64,000 nucleotides of DNA from Atopsyche davidsoni (taxonomy: Eukaryota > Arthropoda > Insecta > Trichoptera > Hydrobiosidae): assembly GCA_022113835.1 (NCBI GenBank), contig JAILWY010000010.1, positions 11,687,501 through 11,751,500 on the forward strand, written 5' to 3'. Below the pieces are notes generated by a model, which did not search any database, was not told the DNA's origin, and saw only the letters and a program-made list of their open reading frames with translations. Below, piece after piece: positions 1 to 19,600 of the stretch. A program made the position numbers and the translations under genes. Position 1 is the first letter of the stretch. Each line of letters begins with the position of its first letter.

Positions 1-96
1 GTAAAATCGCTGTATATGTTGATGGAGCGTTGAGGCACCGAGAGTTCGGTTGCAAGTCGCCAAATACGGCAAGTGCGGTCTCTGAGCTATATTCAC

Positions 97-172
97 CTGG
101 TTCGGGACGCTATTCGTCAGGGCGGGGGGCCCGCTCAGCCTGCCGGCCCGGCCCGGGCGCGCCCGATACTTG
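97..172 (-). CDS. Candidate internal exon (25 codons), unassigned
   Basis: On the minus strand a strong acceptor (a T-rich tract ending in TTTTAG) precedes a GC-rich block that ends in CCAG followed by a GTGAAT donor. With one leading base the 76 nt are open, encoding a basic, Gly/Pro-rich peptide that ends in SVPNQ; the other two frames contain stops. It would need an upstream exon ending in phase 2, which I did not find, and the candidate terminal exon at 3228-3283 would stop before it. It may belong to another isoform, to another gene running off the left edge, or be a chance match in a GC-rich island. Confidence 0.25.
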
Positions 173-1561
173 CTAAAATACAAAAGTGACAAACATTCAT
201 ATTCATTGCTTTAGGTGGTAAAACTTAAGTGCTTCGGGATAAATTCTAATATGTTTTCTGCGAGTTGTAACTTGTGAATGAATTGACATCATGTTTGGCA
301 ATTTACGAAAGCGTAACTCGTCTTTAACTTATTAAGCTTATTAGTACCTGAACAAAATGTAACTGGATTAGATTTTACAGAATTTTATTTACGTTCCCCC
401 AGACTTTTTCCAGTCAAAAATTAATGAAATTAAATAAACGCGAGAGCTTTGTGTTGAATAAAGCGGTGATAAAATTAACTACCCATTTTAATTCGGCTCC
501 CAACTTTTGCGTATATATTTTTTTCAATTGCCTTCCATAATTTAGCATCTTGTAATATTGTGAAAGTATTGCTTTGAATGGAAGTGAGTAATGCTAAAAC
601 ATGCGTTATGGAATCAAATAAATTGTCATTTAAATGTCAGGAGTTTCTGGGTACACTTTGATTGTTTTTCTGTAAAACATTTAAATAACCTTAAATCATT
701 TTATGCTGTGAGAAAAAAATTGTGCAATCCACTTTTATAAAGTTACATTGGTTGCTTTTTTTTTTAACACCAGTGTTCGCATTGCCTTTTTTCTGACTTT
801 GTGTGTGCTGTTGTCCTTTTATGTTTTACTAACGCAAATTTTTTTTGACTATCAGGAACTATTTACAATTAACAATAATGTTTATATAACTAAAAAAAGT
901 CGGCAGTTTACTGTACTTTTTCAAGGTAAAATAGTTATTATTTTATCTGGAGGTGATATGTTTAAAATTAATAGCCATAACAAAAGGTCTCTTTTAATCG
1001 CTAGTTTGATAGTATAAAACATTGCAATATTCTATGCAAACATATTTCTCCCCGTTGATATTTTAAATATCGTAATTTTCTTGTAATAGTCTGTACAGGC
1101 ATAGTTTTTACTTATCGTTTCATCAATTTAAAACTCTACCGTCGGTAATTTCACTTACCAGCAGAGTAGTTAAGTAGAACCATGTTTTTGAGACATTATT
1201 TATTAATATATTAAAAGATCAAAAGCTTTCTGAGAATCGTTTTAATTATAAATAAGTAAATTGAGTAGACTTTAAAAATATTCTACCATCATAATTCTAA
1301 ACGAAATAAAATTTAAGATAAATTAAGTAATCTCAACTGAAGGTCATTAACCACACGTTTAGTTTAACTGAGTTATACATGAAAATAATCATGATATATT
1401 TATAATATGTTTACAACGTCATTTAAACTAATTTCGCGTTATTTTATTTCACAGTCAATGACCTCGTGGGTTGGTACAATCAACTTTAGGTTCCAGAACC
1501 AGATTTAAAGAATAAGAAAATGCAATGAGGTAAAATTTTCAACATTTATTATTTTTTTATT

Positions 1562-1637
1562 AACATTTGTTCCAAATGTTAATAAAAAAATTTGCTCCAA
1601 ATGTTATTTAACATAGTACATGTTAAATAACATTTGG
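1562..1637. repeat. Compound palindrome (two stacked hairpins)
   Basis: Positions 1597-1614 and 1620-1637 are perfect 18-nt inverted repeats around a 5-nt loop. Just left of them, around 1562-1581, a shorter inverted repeat of the same core sequence (AACATTTG / CAAATGTT) forms a second hairpin. The shared core suggests a small foldback insertion or a local inverted duplication. Confidence 0.7.
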
Positions 1638-2873
1638 ACACCGAGTTACATACAAATGCTTATTTCAAGAAAATATTTTCTCAAGATCTACTTTAAAGGA
1701 ACAAAACGTTAGTGTCTTTCGGTAGAGCAAAGATGATCGGCTATATTAGAAACGAGCAAAGACAGTGGCTACTAAGTACTTAGACACCGCGTCGGTGCGA
1801 CACGCAAAGCGGCGCACCGCTGGAGCACCCTTTTCACATTATTATGAGCTAGTGGAGCCAACAAACCCGAGAAAGGTTTCAGTATATTGTCCATATTCTT
1901 TACAAGCGTGAGAGAATATTAGCTCTGTCTATTAGCACGTCCATTTCACAGGAAAAAGCAAAAGAAAACCCAGGATGAGAACCGCAAGAGTTCTGGTTTC
2001 CTAGAAGAAAGGCTGAATAATTACAACCCTGAAATCACCCCCTCTCCACATGCCCTCGATCACTTTGGGATGGAGACTCAAAAAAACTTTTTGTTCAGTG
2101 ACAGACGCTACCAGCATCCTTATAATCATGTGACAATTAGGAACATCTATGATTAAAGCCACACAGATCGTTGCTATGTTAAATATTAACAACTAAGTGT
2201 TCTACGCATATAATTTACTTAATTCCCTTGCCTAGCTCGAGATTTAAAAGTTTTTTTTGTATTTTCACGTATCGAAACATCAACTCCATTTTTATCCATT
2301 TTCACGGTCGCATGTCATAGATAATCTTCTACACAATATTAAAAGCAAAACTACGTTCATTAAATACTTGTAGGTCATGCGGCAATCGGCTCAAATCCGG
2401 GGTTTTGTGGAGAAAAGCGGCCGGACGGGCGGCACGGGCAGATGGCGGAGATCAGAATGAATGGGCTTCCCGGCTCTCAGGTGAGCCCTCATTAGTGTTC
2501 CCCGCCTGATCCGGTTAGGGCGGCGCCTCCGCCCGCGGCCCCCGGCTCGCCAAACTTCCACTTTAAGATTAACGGTTTATAGCGGATTTTCCGTCTTCGT
2601 TTCAACTAAGTTATGATTTTGAACTTTGAATAATTGGACTTACGTAATTTTCTAATATCTTTATCTATATAAATTATTTCAAAAACCATATTCGGTGGTA
2701 AACTAAAATAATATTTTCAAAAGTGCTATTAAATTCGAAGGATAAGAGCAGTGTAAATAGTTATTGATCTGTTTTAGTACACCAACCTCATTCGAATATA
2801 AAGTATAAAATATAAATTTACGTAAAATTTCACGATTATACATAAACCAAAATAATTATTTTTCAACAAGCAT

Positions 2874-2879
2874 TTTATT
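2874..2879 (-). promoter_or_regulatory. Candidate polyadenylation signal
   Basis: AATAAA on the minus strand about 350 nt downstream of the candidate stop codon at 3228-3230. Position and sense suit a 3' end for the large minus-strand gene, but such hexamers are common in AT-rich DNA. Confidence 0.3.
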
Positions 2880-3227
2880 TGTGAGCATATTCACAATAAT
2901 ATCATAATGTGATCCAGATTCATGTATTTTGTCCAATACGAAATTCAGCGCATTCATAAAACGCGGTGATGTGGTATACATTTGTTACAAAATCAATTCA
3001 GAGTGAACGCACTTAAATTATATCAACATTTCTATTGACAAAAAAAAATCAAATACCACGTTCAAAGTACCAACATGTCGATAGCGAGGTGTCACTAAAA
3101 ATAATATTACATGTTTCTATGTTTTAATCGATCATTCTAATAAAGCACCAGTCCCGGGGAGCTCAGCCGGTGAAATCCAATTCATGCTACAATGTCGAAT
3201 CGCACCGGAGCTCCGTCTAGTCCGAGC

Positions 3228-3283
3228 TCAAATCGCATTGAATTTCGGGCTCGGCTCGGCACTGATGGAACTGAGGTCGGGCG
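3228..3283 (-). CDS. Candidate last coding exon of the large minus-strand gene
   Basis: A very good acceptor on the minus strand (pyrimidine tract ending TCTGCAG) opens a block that starts with two bases completing a codon, then 17 codons ending in SPKFNAI and a TGA. The exon at 9461-9628 ends in phase 1, so the two join in frame. The peptide is Ser/Pro/Glu-rich, like the rest of that protein. Phase agreement happens one time in three by chance, and another frame is also open here, so the join needs a transcript. Confidence 0.4.
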
Positions 3284-9460
<6,177 letters not shown>

Positions 9461-9628
9461 CGTCAGTGGGGGTGGTCTGCTGAGCAGCGCAAACCCTGGG
9501 ACGCTCCTCTCCGGCTACGATTTCCTTGGCGTAGCATAATCGCGCGTCATCCTCCACCGCTCCCTCCTCCTCTTCCAGTCCGAGAGTCTCGACCCCGTCC
9601 TCGACTGCCCCCTGACCGGCGGCGCCTT
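9461..9628 (-). CDS. Internal exon of an acidic uncharacterised protein (55 codons)
   Basis: The minus strand shows a clear acceptor (ATTTTACAG) and a consensus donor (GACG then GTGAGT) around a GC-rich block that is open in one frame. The block starts with two bases, contains 55 full codons and ends with one base (phase 1 to phase 1). The peptide is Glu-rich (a run LGLEEEEGAVEDD), then ARLCYAKEIV and a Thr/Pro-rich end. The 898-codon open frame 25 kb upstream has a donor that leaves exactly one base, so the two exons join in frame, and both are acidic and low-complexity. I do not recognise the family. The exon itself is well supported; its membership of the 34-37 kb gene is inference. Confidence 0.72.
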
Positions 9629-10570
9629 CTGTAAAATAAATAATCAATTATTCAATTACTCAATGAGTCTTTTTACAGAAATGAGATAAAGCGCAATTCA
9701 AACAAATTGTTGTCAAGCGGTTCAACGACACCAAAACAAACATCTCTTGCTATAGTTAAATATTATATCTCAAGTTGGGAAGATAATTGTTCAAACCTTT
9801 GGTACCACATTGTATAGCATAGAACTCGTTTGCTAGTACTGAAATATATTAAATAAATATTCACAGCTGTCGATATGTAGTAGTCAAAAGAGTTGTCCCT
9901 TATTGGATCGATGTCGTCTCGTGTGTCCTTTTTTATTGTCATTCGTGTGAATGTATTCGAAACTATTGTTTGAATTGTAATAAAAGAAAGCCTTAGACGG
10001 TAAAAAAGGCAGAAAATGTACTTGTATGGAGTATTTTACTTAAAACCACGGATAAATTATTTCTTTCAATACGTTAAATTCGTTAATATATAGAGCATTG
10101 AGTAAAACTTCCTAATGAAAATCGTTTTAGTGAGGATTCTGTTTCATGAAAAGTTTGGTATTATTTTTTTTTTTTAATTTTATATTAAAATAACTTTTGA
10201 TTAAGTTTTTACAGTGCTTCTATCGCTGTAATATATTTTACAATAATTTCAACATATTAATCAAAACGCTTGGAGAAACTTTCAGATAATTTTTTTAGTA
10301 AGAATTCTGTATTTCATATTAACTACATTCATTTAACAACGCTTCAAAACAAGTTTATTAAACTGACAAACGTTTGAGCCTATGGTTAAAAAATATAAGA
10401 CTAAAATAATCAATTTAAAAAATTGCAATAAATCCGGAACCACACAGGAGGCTCCTTCAAGCAGAGATAACCCGCAGTGAAGCGTACTGATTAATCGGTT
10501 CTCGAAGACTGGATTGGAGGAGCTGTGAAATGCCCGCCGGGTAGGCTCCTCGGCCGGACAGCCCGATGGG

Positions 10571-10636
10571 TCCCCTCGAGTCCCCGCGAGTCCCCACGAG
10601 TCCCCACGAGTCCCCACGAGTCCCCACGAGTCCCCG
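10571..10636. repeat. 10-bp minisatellite, about 6.5 copies
   Basis: Tandem units of TCCCCNCGAG; the first two differ at one base and the next four are identical, which indicates recent expansion. It sits in a GC-rich island and encodes a Gly/Trp/Asp-rich repeat in one minus-strand frame that I do not regard as a real protein. Confidence 0.92.
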
Positions 10637-13600
10637 TTCACGGCAGAGCCCGCTTCTGTCTGCTAACGACGCGGCGAGAGAGGGACAGCACTAGCTCAAT
10701 TTGAACACCTCAAATTGCCAAGTTAAAAATTATTCATTTTTTTTATTAAACTGAAAATGTTTTGTCATACTTTTGTGTTAACTTATGTCTTATAAAAATG
10801 TTTAATCAAATCCAAACAAATAAAAAAAAACTTCAATTCACACATTGCTACGTAGAATCTAAGTACTATTGACAAATCCAATAAAATAATTCCAAATACT
10901 ACTCATGTTTCATTACAACCCTCTTATTAGAAACCAACATTTTAACATTGCACATAGGAGCTGAGAATAAAAAAAATTGTCACGAAGCATATAATTGCAC
11001 GTGGACGCTTGATATTAATATTGTTCAATACTACTCGCGCCCCCAGGCCACGATGTGAACAACCCTGCCTACATCGCTGTCTCGCGGGGCCTTGCTAACT
11101 GAATAAAGTAAAGTGGACATTTTTATGACTTATTGCGTTTGCCGTATTTGCCTAGTTGCTGACAAACAAATTGCATCAAACCTACAAATTATGATATTTT
11201 ATCGCAAACGTTGAGTTGTAGATAATATCTGATTTTTTGTTCATGTTTAATTCATGTTAATTCATTCATTTTTTTGTTCATTTTTAATTCATGTTCATTT
11301 TTTATTTTTTATTCTACCCATATTTGATCCTAAACCCTACAATTTGCAAGCATCCATCCTAACTTCTTAAGCACGAGGTAATTTTTGGTTAACATGTACG
11401 GTCGTATACTTTTATCCAAAGTTGCATGCAATATATTTCAAGTACGTGACGAGTACACTACACTTTAGAATCAATGAATGCAAAGTCCCAACTCTTAAGC
11501 GAGCTCTCACAGCACTTATGAATAATCAATGCAATAATTTAAGGCACATAATATGTTGGCTCACGTTATATAAATAAAATCATAATGTTTTTCTAAGAGC
11601 AAAGAAATTAAGTATGGAAAGCCATCTTCGTTAGCTTAACCGTTTCACGATAACCATACAGGACGCTTTCATTGTGTTACTTAGTTGCTAATCCGGCGGT
11701 ACGTGACTACACGTACTCTAAATATTGTACACATCGTGTCAGCTATCGGAACTTCATCAAGGTTGGCTTTGCGATGAAATCCTGATACCGAGATGAAATT
11801 GCTTACGCAATATAATTAAGTATAAATTTTATGTAAACATCCTTCATCACCGTCGCGCCAACATTGACTGTCGCTAGGCCCATCATGAGACGTAAAATAA
11901 ACGTTTACTCACACGTCTTTAGGCGGTATTACTTGTATTTTTTACTGCTAAAATATATTATGACTTATGAATAACGCATAACACCCGGACCAACAATATT
12001 TTGTTGGTGTCCATTTCATATAATATTACGCATTACCCAAGTTTAAAATGGTACATAAATATAAAACGCAATACACAACTAATCAGTCGTTCCCTTCAAG
12101 TGGCTTCAAGTATAGGCCGCTCCTTATCCTTGAATCTGTTTATAATTTCCTACAACTTACGAATTTTTGAATACGCAAACATGAAAATAATTTTAAGTAC
12201 TCGTTTTCATTTTCTAAATTTTCACAGAGATGAAGTTACAAGACTACTACCATAGTCCGATCCATTGTTTCTCCCCTCTGTGTTTAAGGGAGTAGCTCCT
12301 CATCATATAATAAGTTTTCAAGCTACTCGTGTAAACCGATCTTATCTTAAAATGCCTCTCTGCGCTGCCTCATACTTCTGATTTGTATGAAATCGGTGCT
12401 AGTAATCGGTCCCCAGAGCTTTGGCCTGTATCCAGAAACAAGTTCATCTATTGTCCAATCCTTATGATCATTTAAGGAAAAAAATGGTAATTTGTAGTTT
12501 ATTCCATTATTTTCTATTCAGTTACATTTACAATTTAATAAAAAAGTTTAGAAATAGGCAAACGTAGATAGGTGAGGTATTAAACTCAGTTAACATTAAA
12601 TGTTTAAATTTGTAATTGAAAGATATTTTAGATCGTAAGTGTGATATAACGTACATATTTTGAATAAAAAATGAATATAGTAATTTATTGGTGTCTTAAA
12701 TTCTCATGTTTATAAATATAGAAACTTAAGTTTAACTTCAAGTGATATTTTCTATCTTTTTGTATTATTACAGAAAATGTATGTCTTGAAGCTTTTAATT
12801 CAAACCTTAAATTGTTTTGAAGTTTTTCACTTGAAAATACATGATAAATATTAAAATATAAGTAATGTAATATTCTAAATAAAATACTTAAGAGATTATT
12901 CCACATATATCTTGTTTGAAATATTCAAGTGGAATTCCTCCAGATACTCTCAGTCAAAAATATTGATAGTAATAAAGAAATGAGTAAATTCTTAAAAAAT
13001 GGCTTTAAACAGATGTTTTATACTTATATTAATATTAATTAATCTTTGATTTTGAAAACTCTTAAGGCTTGCTATCCAATAACATACAGAAAGAATTTAA
13101 AAACATACCCTTGCATACCCTATAAACACTATATTATTTATTATAATATTAGAATGAATAGGTTTATATTCAGCCAGAGGTGAGCACGTGACGGTCGACG
13201 ATAACCCCCGCCGGCCAGCCCCTCTGCGTAAGTAAACCGCGGCGCTGGTCTTTGCTGAAGTGACTTCAAACTTATTCTTTGATCCCCTCACCGTAAAAAA
13301 AAACAATGAAAACAGGCTCCATTGTAGAAATTCACAAATCTTCCACGAATAGACTGGTTAGGATTAAATCTGCAAATGCGCAAAATTAATTTATTCCGTC
13401 TAAACAATATGTATATATATATATATACGAAATGTTAATTAGGTGCTTTTTGTTTTCTCGAGTATCATTATCAAGAGCTCCTTTACAATAAAAAAGATGA
13501 TCGTTTTTGTTTACATTACATAATTATCCGATAATATAGAAATGAGTTATTTCATCTTACAAGAAAACGGTAATATAATATTTTGGTAGAATAGAGCAAT

Positions 13601-16600
13601 GGGAACGGAAACTGCTGTTAGGAAACTAACGAGGTGAGCTAAGCCTCTGCCTGTTTTTCAGAGTTGCTGAAGCACTGAGAAGTGGAAACACTAACGAAAA
13701 TTTGCGATGGTGATTAAATAATAGTAATTAGATAGTATTATAGTATTTTTATTCCCAAATCCACCGTCGTATTTATTTGTAAGCAATAACATATTTCCTC
13801 TCTTTAAAAATCTTATTTATTGCTAGAATATTTCACTCGACCTGTGTATGTATGCTATCGATACAATTTCTTACTTATCTTTCTTACTTAACCTAGCCGC
13901 TATCGTATACCATTAATAAAATATACTTACTAACTGAAAGAAGGTTAGTAAAATCTAAATTTTTCCCTTATCATTTTTAAAAAAACAAGCTTATCGTTTG
14001 ACTATCGAATGTATAAAGCTTATGAATTAAAAAAATATTATTATTATTATTATTTGTATTAAGTCAATCAAATAATTAGCAATTCACAATAGAATTATTA
14101 GAGTTTAAATCAAGTGCAATACGATGAACTACTTCAAGTAAATACTTTATTGCTTAACCTATAATCATGATATAAGTTTAGTTAAAATTTATAAACATGT
14201 ATTTATTGGTAGTTGTTGAATTCGAGCAAGAATCAATAGAATTTTATTTTTTTAAATTAACCGTAGTTTTGAAGTATCTGAGGTATTAAATTCACACTTG
14301 ATCATATAAGTATTTGGGCATGTTATCGGCAGTAGAAATAGACCTCACCTGGGCGGCTGGTCGACAATCGCCCCCGCCTTTCCATCCCTTTTGTTCTCCG
14401 CCCACGACCCGGGCTTTCCACCAACACAATCATGGGTCTTCCAATAGCGTAAGTGCTTAAACGACATTTAACCTTATTTCATTCAATACACTCACATGTA
14501 CCACAAAAGGAGCGGAACGTTGGATTATAATCAGATAGCACGGTATACTTTTAGAATAAAAACACGTTCATGTCAGTGAAATATAGTAGTAGGCTAGAAT
14601 TGACAAATGAGACCAGCAGGTTCTCAAGTCACACGAAAATGAATGGCGAGGTGCCGGCATATCACTCATTACTCCGCGCTGGTGGGACGCCTGCCCTCCC
14701 TCTTTCAGGTCCGTGGTCCTACACGACCCGCACTCTAAGGATCACCTCAATAGCACACCAAATGTCACTCGAGCTTTCTTTTGAAAACTCAAACATCGAC
14801 ACTGATTAAACACCGCACTAGACTCTTCCACATTCCTTAGCAAAGAAGCCGTTACTCTAGTAAAATAGCAGTGCATCATTATAAAAACCAATTGACGCTA
14901 TAAAAAAATATTTTTTGATATAACTGCATTGTTTGTTGGTCAAAGTAATTGCGATGCGTGTGCCCCGCGGGCGCCTCGCCTCGGCCGTGCAAATTCAAAG
15001 TCTCCCAAATTTATGAAACGTTCGTCCGCGCCATTGGCAATTACTGCCCGAAACACATTGTTCGGCGGACTTTTTTATGTAAAGAGAAAACAACGGGCAG
15101 ACATAAAAGTAACCGATAGATCTATCTTAATTACCAATTTGTACATGCCGTCCTTTGACAGCCAATACGACGTTTCGCGGAAAAAAATCCCGGGAAAAGC
15201 GTCATTTATCTCACAAAAAAGCGAAGTTTTTTTATTCTTTTAAAAAATATATATATAACGTACTCTGTGATTACTTTAAAAAATTGGATTTTTTAGTCAA
15301 CTGACCATTTTTAATCATTGAAACTGTGGTTGAACACACACAAAGCTACATACACATAAATAATTTTTTTATTTACTTGTATTATTTATAAAAAAAAATT
15401 AAGTCTATAAATTAACATTTTGCTATATCAATAGCAGAAACTATGGCAAGCGCGTTAGCCCTGCCGCTTCCTCGGGGTCGCGGAACAACTCGGACTACAA
15501 AAGACTTACTTCCGTGTTTGGAAATAATCTGCATATTGTATTTTCAAATTATATATTTTTATATGTGTATATCGGTAACAGGAATTCGGGTACCTTTTGG
15601 ACAGGTTTATTTTGCAACAGAATAATACATCCGAGACATTTTACCTCAACACCCACGACTAATGCGATTTTTTCGAATATTCGAAAACCATTATAAATAA
15701 ATTAGAAAAGTTCTTTGAAAATCCCACACGAAATTGAAAAATATATTCCTGTTTGTAAAGAAAACATTGGGATTGGAATCAATCTCTCCTCTGAGTCTTA
15801 TCCCGAGCCTCCTCCCCGTGCCCTGAGTAGATTTTCAATTCGATTTGTTTCTCTTAGCGACAGACTACAAAATATTCCACCGGCCGCGCACGAAGACGTC
15901 ATGCGTGTCAGCGCACAAGAACTTCCACGCTCAGCCTCTCGTCGCCAAGCCGGGGTTCTTTTACACCGTACGAAAAACCGTATCCCATATATTCACCTGC
16001 ACCTATTTATAGGTTTTGCCTTTGTAACTTAAAATCAAATATAATCCCCTCGAGTCGCAATCAACCGGAATCCAATATGCCAGCGTGTGCGTCGGACTCG
16101 AGTCGGAATCGTTTCTCGGTACGAGAAGTGCCGGAGCCGTCCTTTACGCTCGCGATAGAACTTTCTGGGACACTCCTGTTGTACTTTTATGCCGAGAATA
16201 ATTTCGTTGAGACTTGATAGACCGTAAAATATTCGCAGCGTATATCTCCTTGCGCAGAAATACTGAACGTTATCTCTTTTTACTGCTTCTTTGTGAATGT
16301 AATCGCCAAACGGGATGAAGGAAAATTTTGAACAATATTCGAGATTTTATGTGAAGGTAAAATTTTCATTAGCTTGCAAATTGTCTCAAATTATTACATC
16401 AGTCTGCTCGAAACGAGAAAAAACATTGCAAGCTGTTGTCTTGATATGTTGGTGAAAATAATTAACGAATTTAAATTTGAGTTATTCGTATAACAAATAA
16501 AACGCTGCTACGTATATTATTATGTAAAATAAATGCATGCCATTTTATTTTACATTTGTATATAAACAAGCTAAATTGTTTTTAAAAAACACTACTGATA

Positions 16601-19600
16601 ATTGCCACAATCGAGAAGGAAAGTTATTAGTTATTAGATATTTGATTATACTCAATGTTTGAGAAAGAAATTACTTTCGTAAATTTGTATTGTATTTTTA
16701 AATAAAATAAATATTTAGTAATGTTATAATTTTTTTATTTGTTGACGTGCCTTGTTTCTCCAAAATACTAAGTTGAGACTTGGCAAGGCGAAACTAGTCG
16801 AATTAATAAATAAAAGTGTAATATCACTAAATATTTCTTTAAAATAAAAAGATATATTTTATTCTCAAGGCATCCTCCATGAGTATAATTTTGAGTGCTC
16901 GTCGGTTTGACTTCATGCACCTCACTACGAGCATTGATTCTTTTGGCAAGTTTACTGAATTTATTCCAATTCTGCGTGCGCCCGTCATTCAGCTGAAATC
17001 TAATTTCTGAATATAACATTGTACTATAATTCATCCCTGATCATTGCGCTTGGTGCTTTATCTGCAGAAATCAGCCCGGCAAATATCAAAAGCTCTGCAG
17101 GCGTAGTTCACAGTATCCAACAGTCAAATACATTATTAAAAAAACTGTTTACATAAATTTTAGTAACTGAGCACTTTAAATCCAATTATATGTTAACTGT
17201 TAATTATATAATTTAGCAGAATAATAATAAGTAACAATAAAAATAAAAAATTCGGAGACAGAGTATCAAATTAAAAGAACAGAAATATCAACTGTAAAAT
17301 TAATTATTATTTTTAAAATAATATAATAAGATTTTACATTGTATCATGAGTATCTTAAAACAAATTTTAAAAAAACATTTTTTAAAAGATAGAATCCATT
17401 TGTAAATTTGTATTTTTTGTAAATATCTTCAATACAATTATAATGGTCTTTTAAAATAACCTTTTAAAATAAAATAATAATTAAAAGTAACCTTAAAAAT
17501 ATATATATTATTTCACGATCACTTGGTTTTTTTATTCCTAAACAATATTTGATTAATTAATCTGTAATTAAAAAAAAAACATTATTTGCAGTATTTGATT
17601 AAAAGAACCACCAAGTTCTTGGAAATATCATATAAAATTTCAGTCAGGCTTTTTTCTTTGTTTTGGTATAATGCCACTTTTACGGCAGGCTTGTTAATGC
17701 ACCTGAAAGGTATCTCCACAAGAGAGCTTTTCATTAATATTACTTTTTTCACGAATCCATTCACGGCGCAAAACAATGCCTTAAAAATAACGAGGAGAGA
17801 TTCTAAGCCCTCGTACTTTGACTTCATTTTTCGACATCAAAAGTGCTTTATTTGTAACGCCCGTATTGTTTTATACAGGTATGTCTGGTATATTTGTTTC
17901 ATTATAATAAAAGCTTAACTCATTGAAGTAAATATAGATACTTCTTGACATTAAATAAATTTATAATTATATATATGTACCTAAGAAGCAATACCAAATC
18001 CCTCATCCCTCATCCCTCCGAATCTCCACTCCAAATTAACAGTGGGCCACTCTGCTTCAAAGTTCAAGGCCAAGTATATCACAGAACTTCGCACCTTCAT
18101 CCAACTGATGGTACAAAATTAAAGCATTATTCATCTTATTATGTTCAAACACTATTGCATCGTTCATCGAATGCGCGTTATTCTGTGACGGGCTACATTT
18201 CTAGTAGTATAAATATTTTAGGTATCCTTTCGTCCGCATTATTCCACAAAATGTATAAGTTACATGTGAAATAAAGAAAAAAATATTCAGAAAAGGACAC
18301 ATTTGAATATTACAAATACAGATACTCTGGCAGGTAACAAATCCTGATTATATCACAAAGCGTACCTGTACAAAGCAATTGCGAGAAATAAACTACCGGC
18401 CATACTTCAAGCGCGCTAATGACACGTAAAGGGCAGTGGAAGGCACCTGTGAGGATTCACCTGGAAGCGCTAGCTACCGCCCTCTTTCAATTTATTAAAA
18501 ATTTCCTGTACCGTGTATCAACAACGACCTTATTCAGCCAGTATGGAATGCGGATTTAGTTAAATTCGATAAATCTGAAAGCTTATTTGAATTCAATACA
18601 CAATTTATTAAAAAGTAATCCACAAATAGTTGATATGTGCACCAAAGATACGATACGCCACCACTGACCAAATATCGTACATTGATTGAACGATTAAATT
18701 TGTTTCTGAAGTGGAAGTAATGCACTTTGATGCTTGAACCGTGCACATTTTGAGCCGTTTAACCGAATTATACACCGCCAACTTTTTATGGCACAGCCAC
18801 GTCACTGCAACTGGGGTTTTTTTTTTTTTTTAAATATTTGATTATATTTCTTAAAAAATCTATGACATTTACACATTTACATTTATGAGTTTTTATACCC
18901 TTTCTAAAAATTTACATAGCAAAACAATTCTTTCAATTATAACGTTTGTTATTGAAACCATACAAAATATTGGATGAAATTGTTATTACCGTGCTCATAG
19001 GCAATGTGCTATAACACGGATATCTATATACAGTACTAGAAAATACTGGAATGTGTGTCAAACAAACAAAGGACGCCCTCAAGCTCTATTATGTGTTGAC
19101 GAGGAGATTTGTATTGAAAGATACCACTAAGAGTAACCATTGCGAAATACTTAAAACATGTGCTATTAAAGATAACGCGAAAGTAAAGTAAATATTATGG
19201 ATATTCAATATAAATATATTAAGGAAGTTATGAACGTTTGAGAATTATTTTTTTTACGTGAAACGTGGAATTAATATTCATCAATTTCTTTATAGACCAT
19301 TAAATGTTCTGTCTGAGCTAAAAATTGAAATTCAAATTTGATACTAAGCTTCAATTTCCATCGCAATAATTTGTTAACACAAATCTACATTGTAGGGATA
19401 GACTAATTTTTAAATACTTTATTCACATCTTTCTTTTTCTTCAGGCGACGCTCTCGTGAGGGTCGCCGCCTTATTTGATGTCTTGCTCATGGATAATCCT
19501 GAACACTTGCGACTCCCTCCGGACAGGCTAGACGTAACTGATTCTCGTCAGGTTGTATTCTTCTTTGAGTAGCTTTCATTTCTAGCTCTCTCGACAAATT

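Larger units (their letters stand above)
173..3227. other. AT-rich non-coding stretch with GC-rich islands
   Basis: No convincing exon apart from one weak plus-strand candidate ending at 2480. It holds the compound palindrome at 1562-1637 and GC-rich islands near 1780-1850 and 2390-2550. If the candidate last exon at 3228-3283 is right, the first few hundred bases left of it are the 3' UTR of the minus-strand gene, with an AATAAA on the minus strand at 2874-2879. The rest is intergenic or intronic and I see nothing else in it. Confidence 0.5.
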
